From Lewinellaceae bacterium (GTDB lineage Bacteria; Bacteroidota; Bacteroidia; Chitinophagales; Saprospiraceae), in NCBI GenBank assembly GCA_016716135.1, contig JADJWX010000031.1, positions 1 through 45,671 on the forward strand: DNA of 45,671 nucleotides, given 5' to 3'. The translations under genes were made by a program, and so were the position numbers. This document shows, in pieces, positions 25,684 to 33,203 of the stretch. The notes below the pieces were generated by a model. It saw only the letters and a list, made by a program, of their open reading frames with translations. It had not been told where the DNA came from and did no database searches. Numbering within the stretch: the stretch's first letter is position 1; every line of letters begins with the position of its first letter.

Positions 25684-26727
25684 ATGAAATTTTATCTCTA
25701 CCTGATACTTGGCGCAATTGTGTCGCTTTCCGGCTGCATTGCGCCGCAAAACCCGCCGGCCGCCGATGGCCCCACCCTGAAAAGTTATTTCGCCGCGCAA
25801 AGCGACGGCATCCAAACCGGCGGGGTCAAGGTGATCCCCGTTCAAACCGGCGGCAAAACCTTCAATATCTGGACGAAGCGCTTCGGCAACAACCCGAAGA
25901 TCAAACTCCTGCTCCTGCAAGGCGGCCCCGGCTGCACGCATGAATACTGGGAATGCATGGAAAGTTTTCTGCCTGCCGAAGGCATCGAGTTTATTTATTA
26001 CGACCAATTGGGCACCGGCTTTTCCGACAATCCGGAGGATACCGCGTTTTGGGATCTGCCCCGGTATGTGGAGGAGGTGGAAATGGTGCGCAAGGCACTG
26101 GATCTCAACAAGGATAATTTTTACCTGCTCGGCCACTCCTGGGGCGGAATTTTAGGCATGGAATACGCCCTCAAATACCAGGAAAACCTGAAGGGCCTGA
26201 TCATCTCCAACATGATGATGAGCTGTCCGGAATACGACCGCTATGCCGATGAGGTGTTGGCCAAAACCATGGACCCGGAGGCCTTGCAGGGTATTCGGGA
26301 TATCGAAGCCGCCAACGACTTCGACAACCCGCGGTACATGGAAATTCTCACCCCGCATTTTTACGAAAAACATATCTGCCGCATGCCGGAGGCCGAATGG
26401 CCCGAGCCGGTGGTCCGCTCATTTGGCAAAATCAACCATAGCCTGTACGTCACCATGCAGGGCCCCAGCGAATTCGGTATCGGTGGCCGGCTCGCCCAAT
26501 GGGATGTAAAAGACCGGCTTCCCGAAATCAAAGTCCCGACGCTGACCATCGGCGCCACGCACGACACCATGGACCCCGAGCACATGAAATGGGTATCCAC
26601 AGCCGTACAAAAAGGGCGCTTTTTGCTTTGCCCCAACGGCAGCCACATGTGCATGTGGGACGATCAAAAAACGTACATGGACGGGCTGATTGCTTTTTTG
26701 AAGGATGTTGACAAAGGCGCGTTTTAA
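25684..26727 (+). CDS. Lipoprotein alpha/beta hydrolase, proline iminopeptidase type
   Basis: 347 residues. A lipobox (LSGC, Cys about 19) predicts a lipid-anchored envelope enzyme. The S33 family signature is complete: LLQGGPGCTHEYWE (oxyanion loop, about 79), nucleophile GHSWGG (Ser about 151), acid GATHDTMDP, and His in NGSHMCMWDD. Proline iminopeptidases release N-terminal proline from peptides. With an exported prolidase-like amidohydrolase 87 bp upstream, the pair suggests handling of proline-rich peptides outside the cytoplasm; this is inference. Confidence 0.83.
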   Translation: MKFYLYLILGAIVSLSGCIAPQNPPAADGPTLKSYFAAQSDGIQTGGVKVIPVQTGGKTFNIWTKRFGNNPKIKLLLLQGGPGCTHEYWECMESFLPAEGIEFIYYDQLGTGFSDNPEDTAFWDLPRYVEEVEMVRKALDLNKDNFYLLGHSWGGILGMEYALKYQENLKGLIISNMMMSCPEYDRYADEVLAKTMDPEALQGIRDIEAANDFDNPRYMEILTPHFYEKHICRMPEAEWPEPVVRSFGKINHSLYVTMQGPSEFGIGGRLAQWDVKDRLPEIKVPTLTIGATHDTMDPEHMKWVSTAVQKGRFLLCPNGSHMCMWDDQKTYMDGLIAFLKDVDKGAF

Positions 26728-26755
26728 AAAAATCGGACACCGGAGCCAGCATCGC

Positions 26756-26763
26756 TATCTTTG
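26756..26763 (+). promoter_or_regulatory. Candidate -7 box of the aldehyde dehydrogenase gene
   Basis: TATCTTTG is a perfect TAnnTTTG match 19 bp before the ATG at 26783. No good -33 TTG is found, so an internal promoter in this gene run is only suggested. Confidence 0.45.
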
Positions 26764-26782
26764 AGTCTTACGAAAGTTCGCC

Positions 26783-28180
26783 ATGCCAACCATGTTCCAA
26801 ACCATAAGTCCGATCGACGGCGCCGTCATTGCCGAACGCACTTACGCCACACCCGATGCCATCGAAGCAGCCCTGGCCCGGGCTGCGACGGCACAGCGCG
26901 ACTGGAAACATACCCCGGTCGCCGATCGTGCTGCGTTTTGCCGAAAGGCCGTCCGCTATTTTCAGGACAATTCAACCGAATTTGCCGAAGCCCTCACCCG
27001 CCAAATGGGCCGGCCGGTGCGCTACAGCCCCATGGAAATTACCCGTGGCTTTCAGGAGCGCGCCAACTACATGATCGATCAGGCCGCCGGCGCTTTGGCT
27101 GATATCAGCATTGAAAACTCGGGTACATTCCGGCGCTTTATCCGGCACGAGCCGCTGGGTACGGTACTGGTGCTTGCGCCCTGGAACTACCCTTACCTGA
27201 CCTCCGTAAATGCCATTATTCCGGCGCTTATGGCCGGTAACACGGTGCTGCTCAAACACGCACAACAAACGCCCCTTTGCGCGGAACAGTATGCTGCGGC
27301 ATTTGAGGCGGCAGGTTTGCCACAGGGCGTTTTTCAATACCTGCATTTGAGCCACGAACAGGTGGCCGGTGTGATCGCCGATGCGCGGATTGCGCATGTT
27401 GCTTTTACCGGTTCGGTGGATGGCGGCCATGCCGTTCAGCAAGCGGTCGGCAAGCGTTTTTTGGCCGCAGGCCTGGAACTCGGCGGTAAAGACCCGGCCT
27501 ACGTGCGCGCCGACGCCCGCCTTGATTTTACCGTGGAAAACCTCGTGGACGGCGCTTTTTTCAACTCCGGACAATCGTGCTGCGGTATCGAGCGCATTTA
27601 CGTCCACGAAAACCTGTTCGACGCCTTCGTGGACGGTTTTGTCGACCTGACCCGGCAATACCGACTGGGCAATCCCCTGGACCCCGAAACTACGCTGGGC
27701 CCCATGGTAAAAACGGCGGCGGCAGATTTTGCCAAAGCACAAATCCGGGAAGCGCTGGAACAAGGCGCCCGCGCCCACATCGACCCGGCGCATTTCCCCG
27801 CACACCGCGACGGCTCGCCCTACATGGCGCCGCAGGTGCTCACGGGGGTAAACCATGGCATGCGCGTGATGACCGAAGAAACGTTCGCTCCGGTAGTCGG
27901 CATCATGCCGGTCAAGGATGACGCCGAAGCGCTCCGCCTGATGAACGATAGCCGGTACGGCCTCACGGCATCCGTGTGGACGCAAGATGCGGACGCCGCC
28001 CTGCGCCTGGGCGACCAACTGGAAACCGGCACCTGCTTCATGAACCGTTGCGATTACCTCGACCCGGCGTTGGCCTGGACGGGCGTCAAAGACTCGGGGC
28101 GGGGATGCACCCTGTCGGTACTGGGCTATGCTGCCCTGACCCGCCCTAAATCGTTTCATTTCAGGTTGGGGCATGCCTGA
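26783..28180 (+). CDS. NAD(P)-dependent aldehyde dehydrogenase
   Basis: A 465-residue cytoplasmic enzyme that oxidises an aldehyde to the acid. Catalytic elements are intact: Asn in APWNYPY, general-base Glu in LELGGKDPAYV (about 233), nucleophilic Cys in FNSGQSCCGIERIYV (about 266), and EETFAPVVGIMPV. The closest group is the succinate-semialdehyde/gamma-aminobutyraldehyde-type dehydrogenases. The class I amidotransferase 28 bp downstream is probably co-transcribed; a similar pairing is known from polyamine (Puu) degradation, but the amidotransferase here is not a close PuuD match. Confidence 0.9.
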   Translation: MPTMFQTISPIDGAVIAERTYATPDAIEAALARAATAQRDWKHTPVADRAAFCRKAVRYFQDNSTEFAEALTRQMGRPVRYSPMEITRGFQERANYMIDQAAGALADISIENSGTFRRFIRHEPLGTVLVLAPWNYPYLTSVNAIIPALMAGNTVLLKHAQQTPLCAEQYAAAFEAAGLPQGVFQYLHLSHEQVAGVIADARIAHVAFTGSVDGGHAVQQAVGKRFLAAGLELGGKDPAYVRADARLDFTVENLVDGAFFNSGQSCCGIERIYVHENLFDAFVDGFVDLTRQYRLGNPLDPETTLGPMVKTAAADFAKAQIREALEQGARAHIDPAHFPAHRDGSPYMAPQVLTGVNHGMRVMTEETFAPVVGIMPVKDDAEALRLMNDSRYGLTASVWTQDADAALRLGDQLETGTCFMNRCDYLDPALAWTGVKDSGRGCTLSVLGYAALTRPKSFHFRLGHA

Positions 28181-28208
28181 CCGGAATATTTATTAAAAGA
28201 AAATACAC

Positions 28209-28922
28209 ATGAAAATCGGCTTGCTGGAATGCGACCATGTCGCGGAGTCCAATCTCGAAATTGCCGGCGACTACCGGGAGATGTTTGCCGCGCTTTTGCC
28301 CGGTATGGAATGGGCGTATTACGATGTATGCCGCGGCCACTTCCCTGAACGCGCGGATGCTTGCACGGCCTACCTGTGTACCGGTTCCCGTTATTCGGTA
28401 TACGACCAGGAACCCTGGATTTTAAAACTAAAATCCTTCGTCCGGGAAATTCATGCCGGCGGGCAGGCGTTTATCGGCGTTTGTTTTGGCCATCAAATGC
28501 TGGGGGAGGCGCTTGGCGGGAAAGTGGAAAAAGCGGCGACGGGATGGAATGTGGGTGTGCATCAGTTCGATATACTGCAAGAGGAAGCCTGGATGGCGCC
28601 CTTTCAGACACCGCTGCACCTGCTGATGATGTGCCAGGATCAGGTGGTTCAATTGCCCGAAAACAGTACGCTGCTGGCCGCTACGGCTACCTGCCCGGTG
28701 GGCATGTTCCGGGTAGGCCCGGCCATGCTGGGTATTCAGGCGCACCCGGAGTTTCCCAAAGCATACACCCGGCGGCTGATGGAAATACGGCGGGAAAAAA
28801 TCGGGCCGGTAAAAGTGGCAAAGGCCCTGGAAGGTTTAAACCAGGATGTAGACAATGCACTCTTTGCGCAATGGATCACCGCCTTTTTACAGCAAAACAC
28901 CGGCGCGGCGTTCCAAGTGTAA
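28209..28922 (+). CDS. Class I glutamine amidotransferase domain protein
   Basis: A 237-residue stand-alone class I GATase fold. The nucleophile elbow GVCFGHQM carries Cys (about 93), and QAHPEF supplies His and Glu (about 178). The N-terminal MKIGLLECDHVAE and TGSRYSVYDQEPW are typical of the GMP-synthase-like branch (COG0518), which includes plant gamma-glutamyl peptidases. It could hydrolyse a gamma-glutamyl amide or act with an unidentified synthase; no partner synthase domain is nearby. It follows the aldehyde dehydrogenase by 28 bp. Confidence 0.83.
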   Translation: MKIGLLECDHVAESNLEIAGDYREMFAALLPGMEWAYYDVCRGHFPERADACTAYLCTGSRYSVYDQEPWILKLKSFVREIHAGGQAFIGVCFGHQMLGEALGGKVEKAATGWNVGVHQFDILQEEAWMAPFQTPLHLLMMCQDQVVQLPENSTLLAATATCPVGMFRVGPAMLGIQAHPEFPKAYTRRLMEIRREKIGPVKVAKALEGLNQDVDNALFAQWITAFLQQNTGAAFQV

Positions 28923-28928
28923 TTCCCC

Positions 28929-28936
28929 TAACTTTG
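28929..28936 (+). promoter_or_regulatory. Candidate -7 box of the small secreted protein gene
   Basis: TAACTTTG matches TAnnTTTG and lies 18 bp before the ATG at 28955. The -33 region is inside the previous coding sequence and shows no clear TTG. Confidence 0.45.
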
Positions 28937-28954
28937 TATTTTAAAAAAACGACT

Positions 28955-29413
28955 ATGCTACACAGATTGCTCATATTAGGTTTGGCCCTGGGTTTGCAAA
29001 TACGGGCTGCCGCCCAAATGGAGCGCACGGTTTACCAGGTGTTTGAGGTGGATTCGGCAAAAACGGTCACCCTGGATATTGTTGGGTTCACCTATCCGGA
29101 ACTCCACGTATGGGCGGGGAACAGTATTCTGACCGAGGCAAATATTCAGGTATGGGAGGCTTCGCCGGAAATTGTAAATTTTCTGATCGAACAGGGCCGC
29201 TACGCCTTTGAAAAAGAAATTGTCGGTGACGAACTTCGTATTTTCACCAAAATTCGCAAACGCGAAGACATCAAATTGCCCGGTATGCACACCAAGTGCG
29301 TCGAACAAACTACGGTAAAGGTTTTTGTCCCGGATATTTACGAATGGGACCCTTCCGAATGGGCGGCAGATCAAACCGACAAGCCAAAGATTTTGCGGCG
29401 AAAGGTGGAGTGA
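28955..29413 (+). CDS. Small exported hypothetical protein
   Basis: 152 residues with a clear signal peptide (LLILGLALGLQIRAAAQ), followed by a mainly beta-strand region (TVTLDIVGFTYPELHVWAGN, DELRIFTKIRKREDI). The tail is tryptophan- and acid-rich with a basic C terminus. No family is recognised; the strand pattern is loosely like adhesin-type DUF2807 beta-helices but too short to assign. An in-frame opening extends upstream into the amidotransferase gene, but the signal peptide fixes the start. A terminator follows within 10 bp. Confidence 0.72.
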   Translation: MLHRLLILGLALGLQIRAAAQMERTVYQVFEVDSAKTVTLDIVGFTYPELHVWAGNSILTEANIQVWEASPEIVNFLIEQGRYAFEKEIVGDELRIFTKIRKREDIKLPGMHTKCVEQTTVKVFVPDIYEWDPSEWAADQTDKPKILRRKVE

Positions 29414-29422
29414 CGGCATGAA

Positions 29423-29467
29423 AACGGGGTTGCCCTATGCATCTTGATAAGACAACCCCGTTGTTTG
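29423..29467. terminator. Hairpin terminator between convergent genes
   Basis: Stem AACGGGGTTG (29423-29432) with CAACCCCGTT (29453-29462), loop 20 bases, then GTTTG. It closes the gene run ending at 29413; its position also suits the convergent membrane-protein gene. Confidence 0.6.
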
Positions 29468-29497
29468 ATTTATAAAAAAACAGGTTTTCTGCGGTGA

Positions 29498-29914
29498 TCA
29501 AGCCCGGTTTCCGTAGCCCAGTACCCAGCCGATAACGCCGCCGGCCAAGCCGCCTACCACGATATTGGCGACAACATCGATCAGCGCGCCGTTCACACTT
29601 ACCATATTTGTGGTTGCCAGAAACATCAGATCCAGGCTAATTGCAAACAAACCGCTAATCCAGGCGCCGGCAATCAAGCCCGTTTTGAAGGTGCTAATGT
29701 TCGCCCAGCGGTTGTAGATCAAGGCATACAACAGCGCCCATACCAGGCCGCTGACAAAAATCAGGACCAGGTTGGGCGGGCTCTTTTCCATGCCTTCAAT
29801 TTGTGGGTTAACCTCGCGAAGGACATCCATCAGTAAAATGCCCCAAATCAGCCATCCAAGGAGAAAGGATGTTACGCCACCGGCCAGGGCTGCAAGTAAA
29901 ACTCGGTTGTTCAT
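29498..29914 (-). CDS. Four-helix integral membrane protein
   Basis: 138 residues with four membrane spans: VLLAALAGGVTSFLLGWLIW, NLVLIFVSGLVWALLYALIY, the GLIAGAWISGLFAISLDLMF region, and VVANIVVGGLAGGVIGWVLG. Glycine-rich helices and short loops suggest a compact inner-membrane protein; similar small proteins are common and unassigned in Bacteroidota (DUF1761-like). No function is proposed. Confidence 0.75.
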   Translation of the reverse strand: MNNRVLLAALAGGVTSFLLGWLIWGILLMDVLREVNPQIEGMEKSPPNLVLIFVSGLVWALLYALIYNRWANISTFKTGLIAGAWISGLFAISLDLMFLATTNMVSVNGALIDVVANIVVGGLAGGVIGWVLGYGNRA

Positions 29915-30043
29915 TTTGTTTTGATTTTAGGTGAACAGTTAGTTTTTATTGGGCTAATGTAGAAATTTAACCAATGATACAAAACTAAAAACCAAGATAC
30001 TCAATTTCTTGTTTCAAATTTTACCTGAAACACAAAACACCTC

Positions 30044-30976
30044 TTGCGCAATAAAATGTTGAAGCATACTTTGCCAAACCACCAGGCCCCGCTTCCCGAC
30101 TGGGAAGCTAAAGTGGCAACAATACCCAACCGGAGCAGGCGCTTTGGCATCCGGGATTACATCCTTACCCTCGATGCGCAACGGGATTGCCAGGAAATTT
30201 CCTACCTGTTCACCTGCTACGAATTTCCCTGGGATGTGACGCGCTCGCTGGAGTTTGCCCTGTTCCGGGTTTTTGGCGTAGCCAAAGGCACCCCTCTGCT
30301 GGCAAGCACCGGCGAGTTTTTGCAACGGACCCAAAAACGCTACGACGATACGGTGCTGATCCTGTCTGAAATTCTCGAAAACGGCTACGACAGCCCCCGC
30401 GGGCAGGCGGCGTTGGTACGCATGAACAAGCAGCATGGTCGCTTCCGGATTCCAAACGACGAATACGTGTACACGCTTTCCACGTTTATCCTGGAACCGG
30501 CGCGCTGGATCGACAGGTACGGCTGGCGCAAGGTGACGGAAACGGAAAAACAGGCCGCTTTTTACTTCTGGACGGAACTTGGCCGGCGCATGGGCATCCG
30601 CGATATGCCGGAGTCTTATGCGGCTTTTGATGCATTCAACTGCGCCTACGAACAGGCACAATTTCGCTATGCGCCTGAAAACGAGCTGATCGCCGTGGCC
30701 ACCCGGAATCTGATGCTCTCCTGGGTACTGCCCAGGCCATTGTTTCGGCTTGGCGCCCCGTTTGTCCATGCGCTCATCGACGATAAACTGCTTCAAGCCG
30801 TTGGTTTGCCTCCTACGCCGGCATGGCTGCAAACGCTGGTACGGCGTTCCGTCCGGCTGCGCGGGCAACTGGTGGGTCTGTTTCCGCCCCGTCGGAAACC
30901 ACATCTGCTGACCAGGATTCCCAACCGGACGTACCCGGAGGGGTATTCGATTTCTGATCTGGGCGCGATGCCCTAG
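30044..30976 (+). CDS. MpaB-like (DUF2236) oxygenase-family protein
   Basis: 310 residues with the hallmarks of the DUF2236/latex-clearing-protein fold: RTQKRYDDTVLILSEIL, the MNKQHGRFRIPNDEYVYTLS block with the conserved His, and FILEPARWIDRYGWR. Characterised relatives are haem b dioxygenases or the mycophenolic-acid pathway oxygenase MpaB. No signal peptide or membrane segment is evident. The start could also be the Met at 30056. It stands alone between an AT-rich upstream gap and a repeat element. Confidence 0.8.
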   Translation: MRNKMLKHTLPNHQAPLPDWEAKVATIPNRSRRFGIRDYILTLDAQRDCQEISYLFTCYEFPWDVTRSLEFALFRVFGVAKGTPLLASTGEFLQRTQKRYDDTVLILSEILENGYDSPRGQAALVRMNKQHGRFRIPNDEYVYTLSTFILEPARWIDRYGWRKVTETEKQAAFYFWTELGRRMGIRDMPESYAAFDAFNCAYEQAQFRYAPENELIAVATRNLMLSWVLPRPLFRLGAPFVHALIDDKLLQAVGLPPTPAWLQTLVRRSVRLRGQLVGLFPPRRKPHLLTRIPNRTYPEGYSISDLGAMP

Positions 30977-31059
30977 CCTGCAAACGGCCGCAGAAGCCGG
31001 AGTTCATTGCGGGGGTGCCGGTGTTGATCTAAAATGCTTTGGTCGGGTATTTTTGAATG

Positions 31060-31225
31060 GAGGGTGTCGCAAAAGTGCCGCGCCAATTTTGCCCGCTGTA
31101 ACGTATTCAGTTTTGCTTCGAGACGCAAAGGCGCGAAAGATTACCCTTCGCGCCTTTGCACCTTCGCGGTAAAAAATATGTCGCGTCGGCGGGCAGAATT
31201 GGAAAAGCACATAGGAGACAACCTC
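31060..31225. repeat. GAGGnTGTC TIR element, copy 3
   Basis: A 166-bp near full-length inverted repeat. The ends are GAGGGTGTCGC and GGAGACAACCTC. Intermediate arms GTGCCGCGCCAATTTTGCCCG and its partial complement near 31185-31210 pair, and the central stem is perfect over 13 bp (31125-31137 with 31147-31159, GCAAAGGCGCGAA). Its right end overlaps the last bases of the carA stop codon (31224-31226). Confidence 0.75.
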
Positions 31226-32309
31226 AGGTTAGCATATCCAAAAACTGATCAAACAAGTATCGCGCGTCGTGCGGCCCGGGGCTGGCTTCCGGGTGGTACT
31301 GCACCGAAAAGGCGGGTTTGTTTTTTATCCGGATGCCTTCCACGGTGTTGTCGTTGAGGTTGATGTGGGTGGGCTCCACGAGGCTTGGCGAATCGTATAC
31401 GGCCTGTTCGAGTACCCCGAAGCCGTGGTTCTGGCTGGTAATCTCGCCGCGGCCGGTCAGCAGGTTTTTTACCGGGTGGTTGATGCCCCGGTGGCCGTGG
31501 TGGAGTTTGTACGTGGGCAGGCCGACCGCACGGGCCAGAATTTGCTGACCCAGGCAAATGCCGAACAACGGCTTTTCATCGTTCAACATTTTTTGCGTAA
31601 GTTCCACGGCATAGTCCATCGACGCGGGGTCGCCGGGGCCGTTGGAAAGGAAGTAGCCGTCGGGGTTCCAGGCTTTGATCTCCTCAAAACTGGAGCGCGC
31701 GGGGAACACCTTGAGGTAGCAGTTGCGCTCGGCAAAACAGCGCAGGATATTTTTTTTCACACCAAAATCGACTACAGCAATCCGGCGCGGTGCATCGGGG
31801 TTGCCCATGTAGTACGGAATTTTGGTCGTCACCTGGCTGGAAAGTTCGAGACCGGCCATGGGCGGCGTTTCGCGCAAGCGCTTTTTCAGTTCGTCCAGGT
31901 CGTCGATTTCAGACGAAATAATGCAGTTCATGGCGCCGCTGGTGCGGATATGCTGCACCAGCGCGCGGGTGTCGACATCTTCAATGGCCACGAGTTTTTC
32001 GGCCTCAAAATAATCCTGAATACTTTTATCGGCCCGTTGGCGGCTGTAGGCGACGTTGAAATTGCGGCAGATAAATCCGGCAATTTTGATGCTCTCGCTT
32101 TCAATTTCGTCATTCTTGATGCCGTAGTTGCCGATGTGCACATTAGTGGCAGTCAGAATCTGGCCGAAATAGGAAGGGTCTGTGAAAATTTCCTGGTAAC
32201 CGGTCATGCCGGTGTTAAAACAAATTTCGCCGGTAGTGGTACCCGGGTGGCCGGCCGCCTGGCCGTGAAATACCGTGCCGTCTTCGAGGAGGAGTGTGGC
32301 TTTTTTCAA
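31224..32309 (-). CDS. carA: Carbamoyl-phosphate synthase small subunit
   Basis: A 361-residue glutaminase subunit that supplies ammonia to CarB for pyrimidine and arginine synthesis. The N-terminal CPSase_sm_chain domain carries LLLEDGTVFHG, GEICFNTGMTGYQEIFTDPS and EDVDTRALVQHIR. The C-terminal GATase has GICLGQQ (Cys about 252) and YHPEASPGPHD. The frame is open further upstream, but that extension overlaps the divergent TIGR02757 gene. A TTG start at 32309 (M/LKKATLLLEDG) fits family length and lies about 35 bp below a promoter at 32349-32380. carB is not in the window. Confidence 0.92.
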   Translation of the reverse strand: MKKATLLLEDGTVFHGQAAGHPGTTTGEICFNTGMTGYQEIFTDPSYFGQILTATNVHIGNYGIKNDEIESESIKIAGFICRNFNVAYSRQRADKSIQDYFEAEKLVAIEDVDTRALVQHIRTSGAMNCIISSEIDDLDELKKRLRETPPMAGLELSSQVTTKIPYYMGNPDAPRRIAVVDFGVKKNILRCFAERNCYLKVFPARSSFEEIKAWNPDGYFLSNGPGDPASMDYAVELTQKMLNDEKPLFGICLGQQILARAVGLPTYKLHHGHRGINHPVKNLLTGRGEITSQNHGFGVLEQAVYDSPSLVEPTHINLNDNTVEGIRIKNKPAFSVQYHPEASPGPHDARYLFDQFLDMLT

Positions 32310-32348
32310 AATATGGAAATTGGACGTTGGAACTGGTTTTCTCGCGCG

Positions 32349-32380
32349 CAAAGGTCGAACACCTGGCGGGGTTTTCCAAA
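32349..32380 (-). promoter_or_regulatory. Candidate carA promoter
   Basis: The minus strand reads TTTG (32380-32377), a 20-base spacer, then GACCTTTG (32356-32349). The -7 box has one mismatch to TAnnTTTG. It predicts transcription from about 32343, supporting the TTG start of carA. Confidence 0.5.
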
Positions 32381-32417
32381 TGCCGGATAAATCCGTTCTT
32401 TGCCGGCGCCACGCGCT

Positions 32418-33203
32418 ATGCCTAAACCATCCGAACTTCGGAACTTCCTCGACGCTGCCGTGCAGCGCTACAACCGGCCGGAATTTATCGAGACCGACCC
32501 GATCAGTATTCCTGCTGCTTTCCGCCGCCTGCAAGACCGCGAGATCATGGGTTTTTGGACGGCCACCCTTGCCTGGGGACAGCGCAAGACCATCATGCAA
32601 AGCGCCCGCCGATTGGTTGATCTGATGGACGGCGCGCCCTATGATTTTATCCTGAACCACGAGGAGCAGGACCGCGCGCGGTTTCTGGACTTCAAACACC
32701 GCACCTTCCGGGCCACCGACACGTTGTACTTCCTGGAGTTTTTTCAAAATTTTGACCGAAAAAACGACTCCCTTGAAGCGGCTTTCTCCCGGCATCTTTC
32801 ACCCGAGTCGCCTACCGTTGAGCCTGCCCTGACCGGTTTTCACCGCGACTTTTTCGACCACCCCTGGGCGCCGGAGCGGACCCGCAAACATGTAGCAACG
32901 CCCGAGCGGGGCTCAACCTGCAAACGCATCAACATGTTCCTCCGCTGGATGGTACGGCGCGACAACGCCGGCGTCGATTTTGGGTTGTGGACGCACATTA
33001 AACCGGCGCAGCTGCTCATCCCGCTCGATGTGCACGTCGACCGCGTGGCCCGCCGCCTGGGGTTGCTCCGCCGCAAACAGACCGATTGGAAAGCCGTGCT
33101 GGAACTCACCGAAAACCTGCGGGCCTTCGATACGGATGATCCGGTGAAGTATGATTTTGCGTTGTTTGGGTTGGGGGTGTTGGCGGGGAAAAGTCAAGCT
33201 TAA
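32418..33203 (+). CDS. TIGR02757-family protein (DUF2400)
   Basis: About 261 residues, a full-length member of the TIGR02757 family. Typical blocks are DREIMGFWTATLAWGQRK, the FRATDTLYFLEFF region, STCKRINMFLRWMVR, GLWTHIKPAQLLIPLDVHVD and VKYDFALFGLGV. Family members share helix-hairpin-helix-like features with DNA glycosylases in the second half, but the activity is unproven. The start at 32418 (MPKPSELRNFLDAAV) is preferred over the ATG at 32400. It is divergent from carA, and its stop codon overlaps that of the next gene (shared TTAA). Confidence 0.85.
   Translation: MPKPSELRNFLDAAVQRYNRPEFIETDPISIPAAFRRLQDREIMGFWTATLAWGQRKTIMQSARRLVDLMDGAPYDFILNHEEQDRARFLDFKHRTFRATDTLYFLEFFQNFDRKNDSLEAAFSRHLSPESPTVEPALTGFHRDFFDHPWAPERTRKHVATPERGSTCKRINMFLRWMVRRDNAGVDFGLWTHIKPAQLLIPLDVHVDRVARRLGLLRRKQTDWKAVLELTENLRAFDTDDPVKYDFALFGLGVLAGKSQA

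Noticed and set aside
26972..28174. A 400-codon open frame on the minus strand
   Set aside because: It is antisense to a clear aldehyde dehydrogenase with all catalytic residues.
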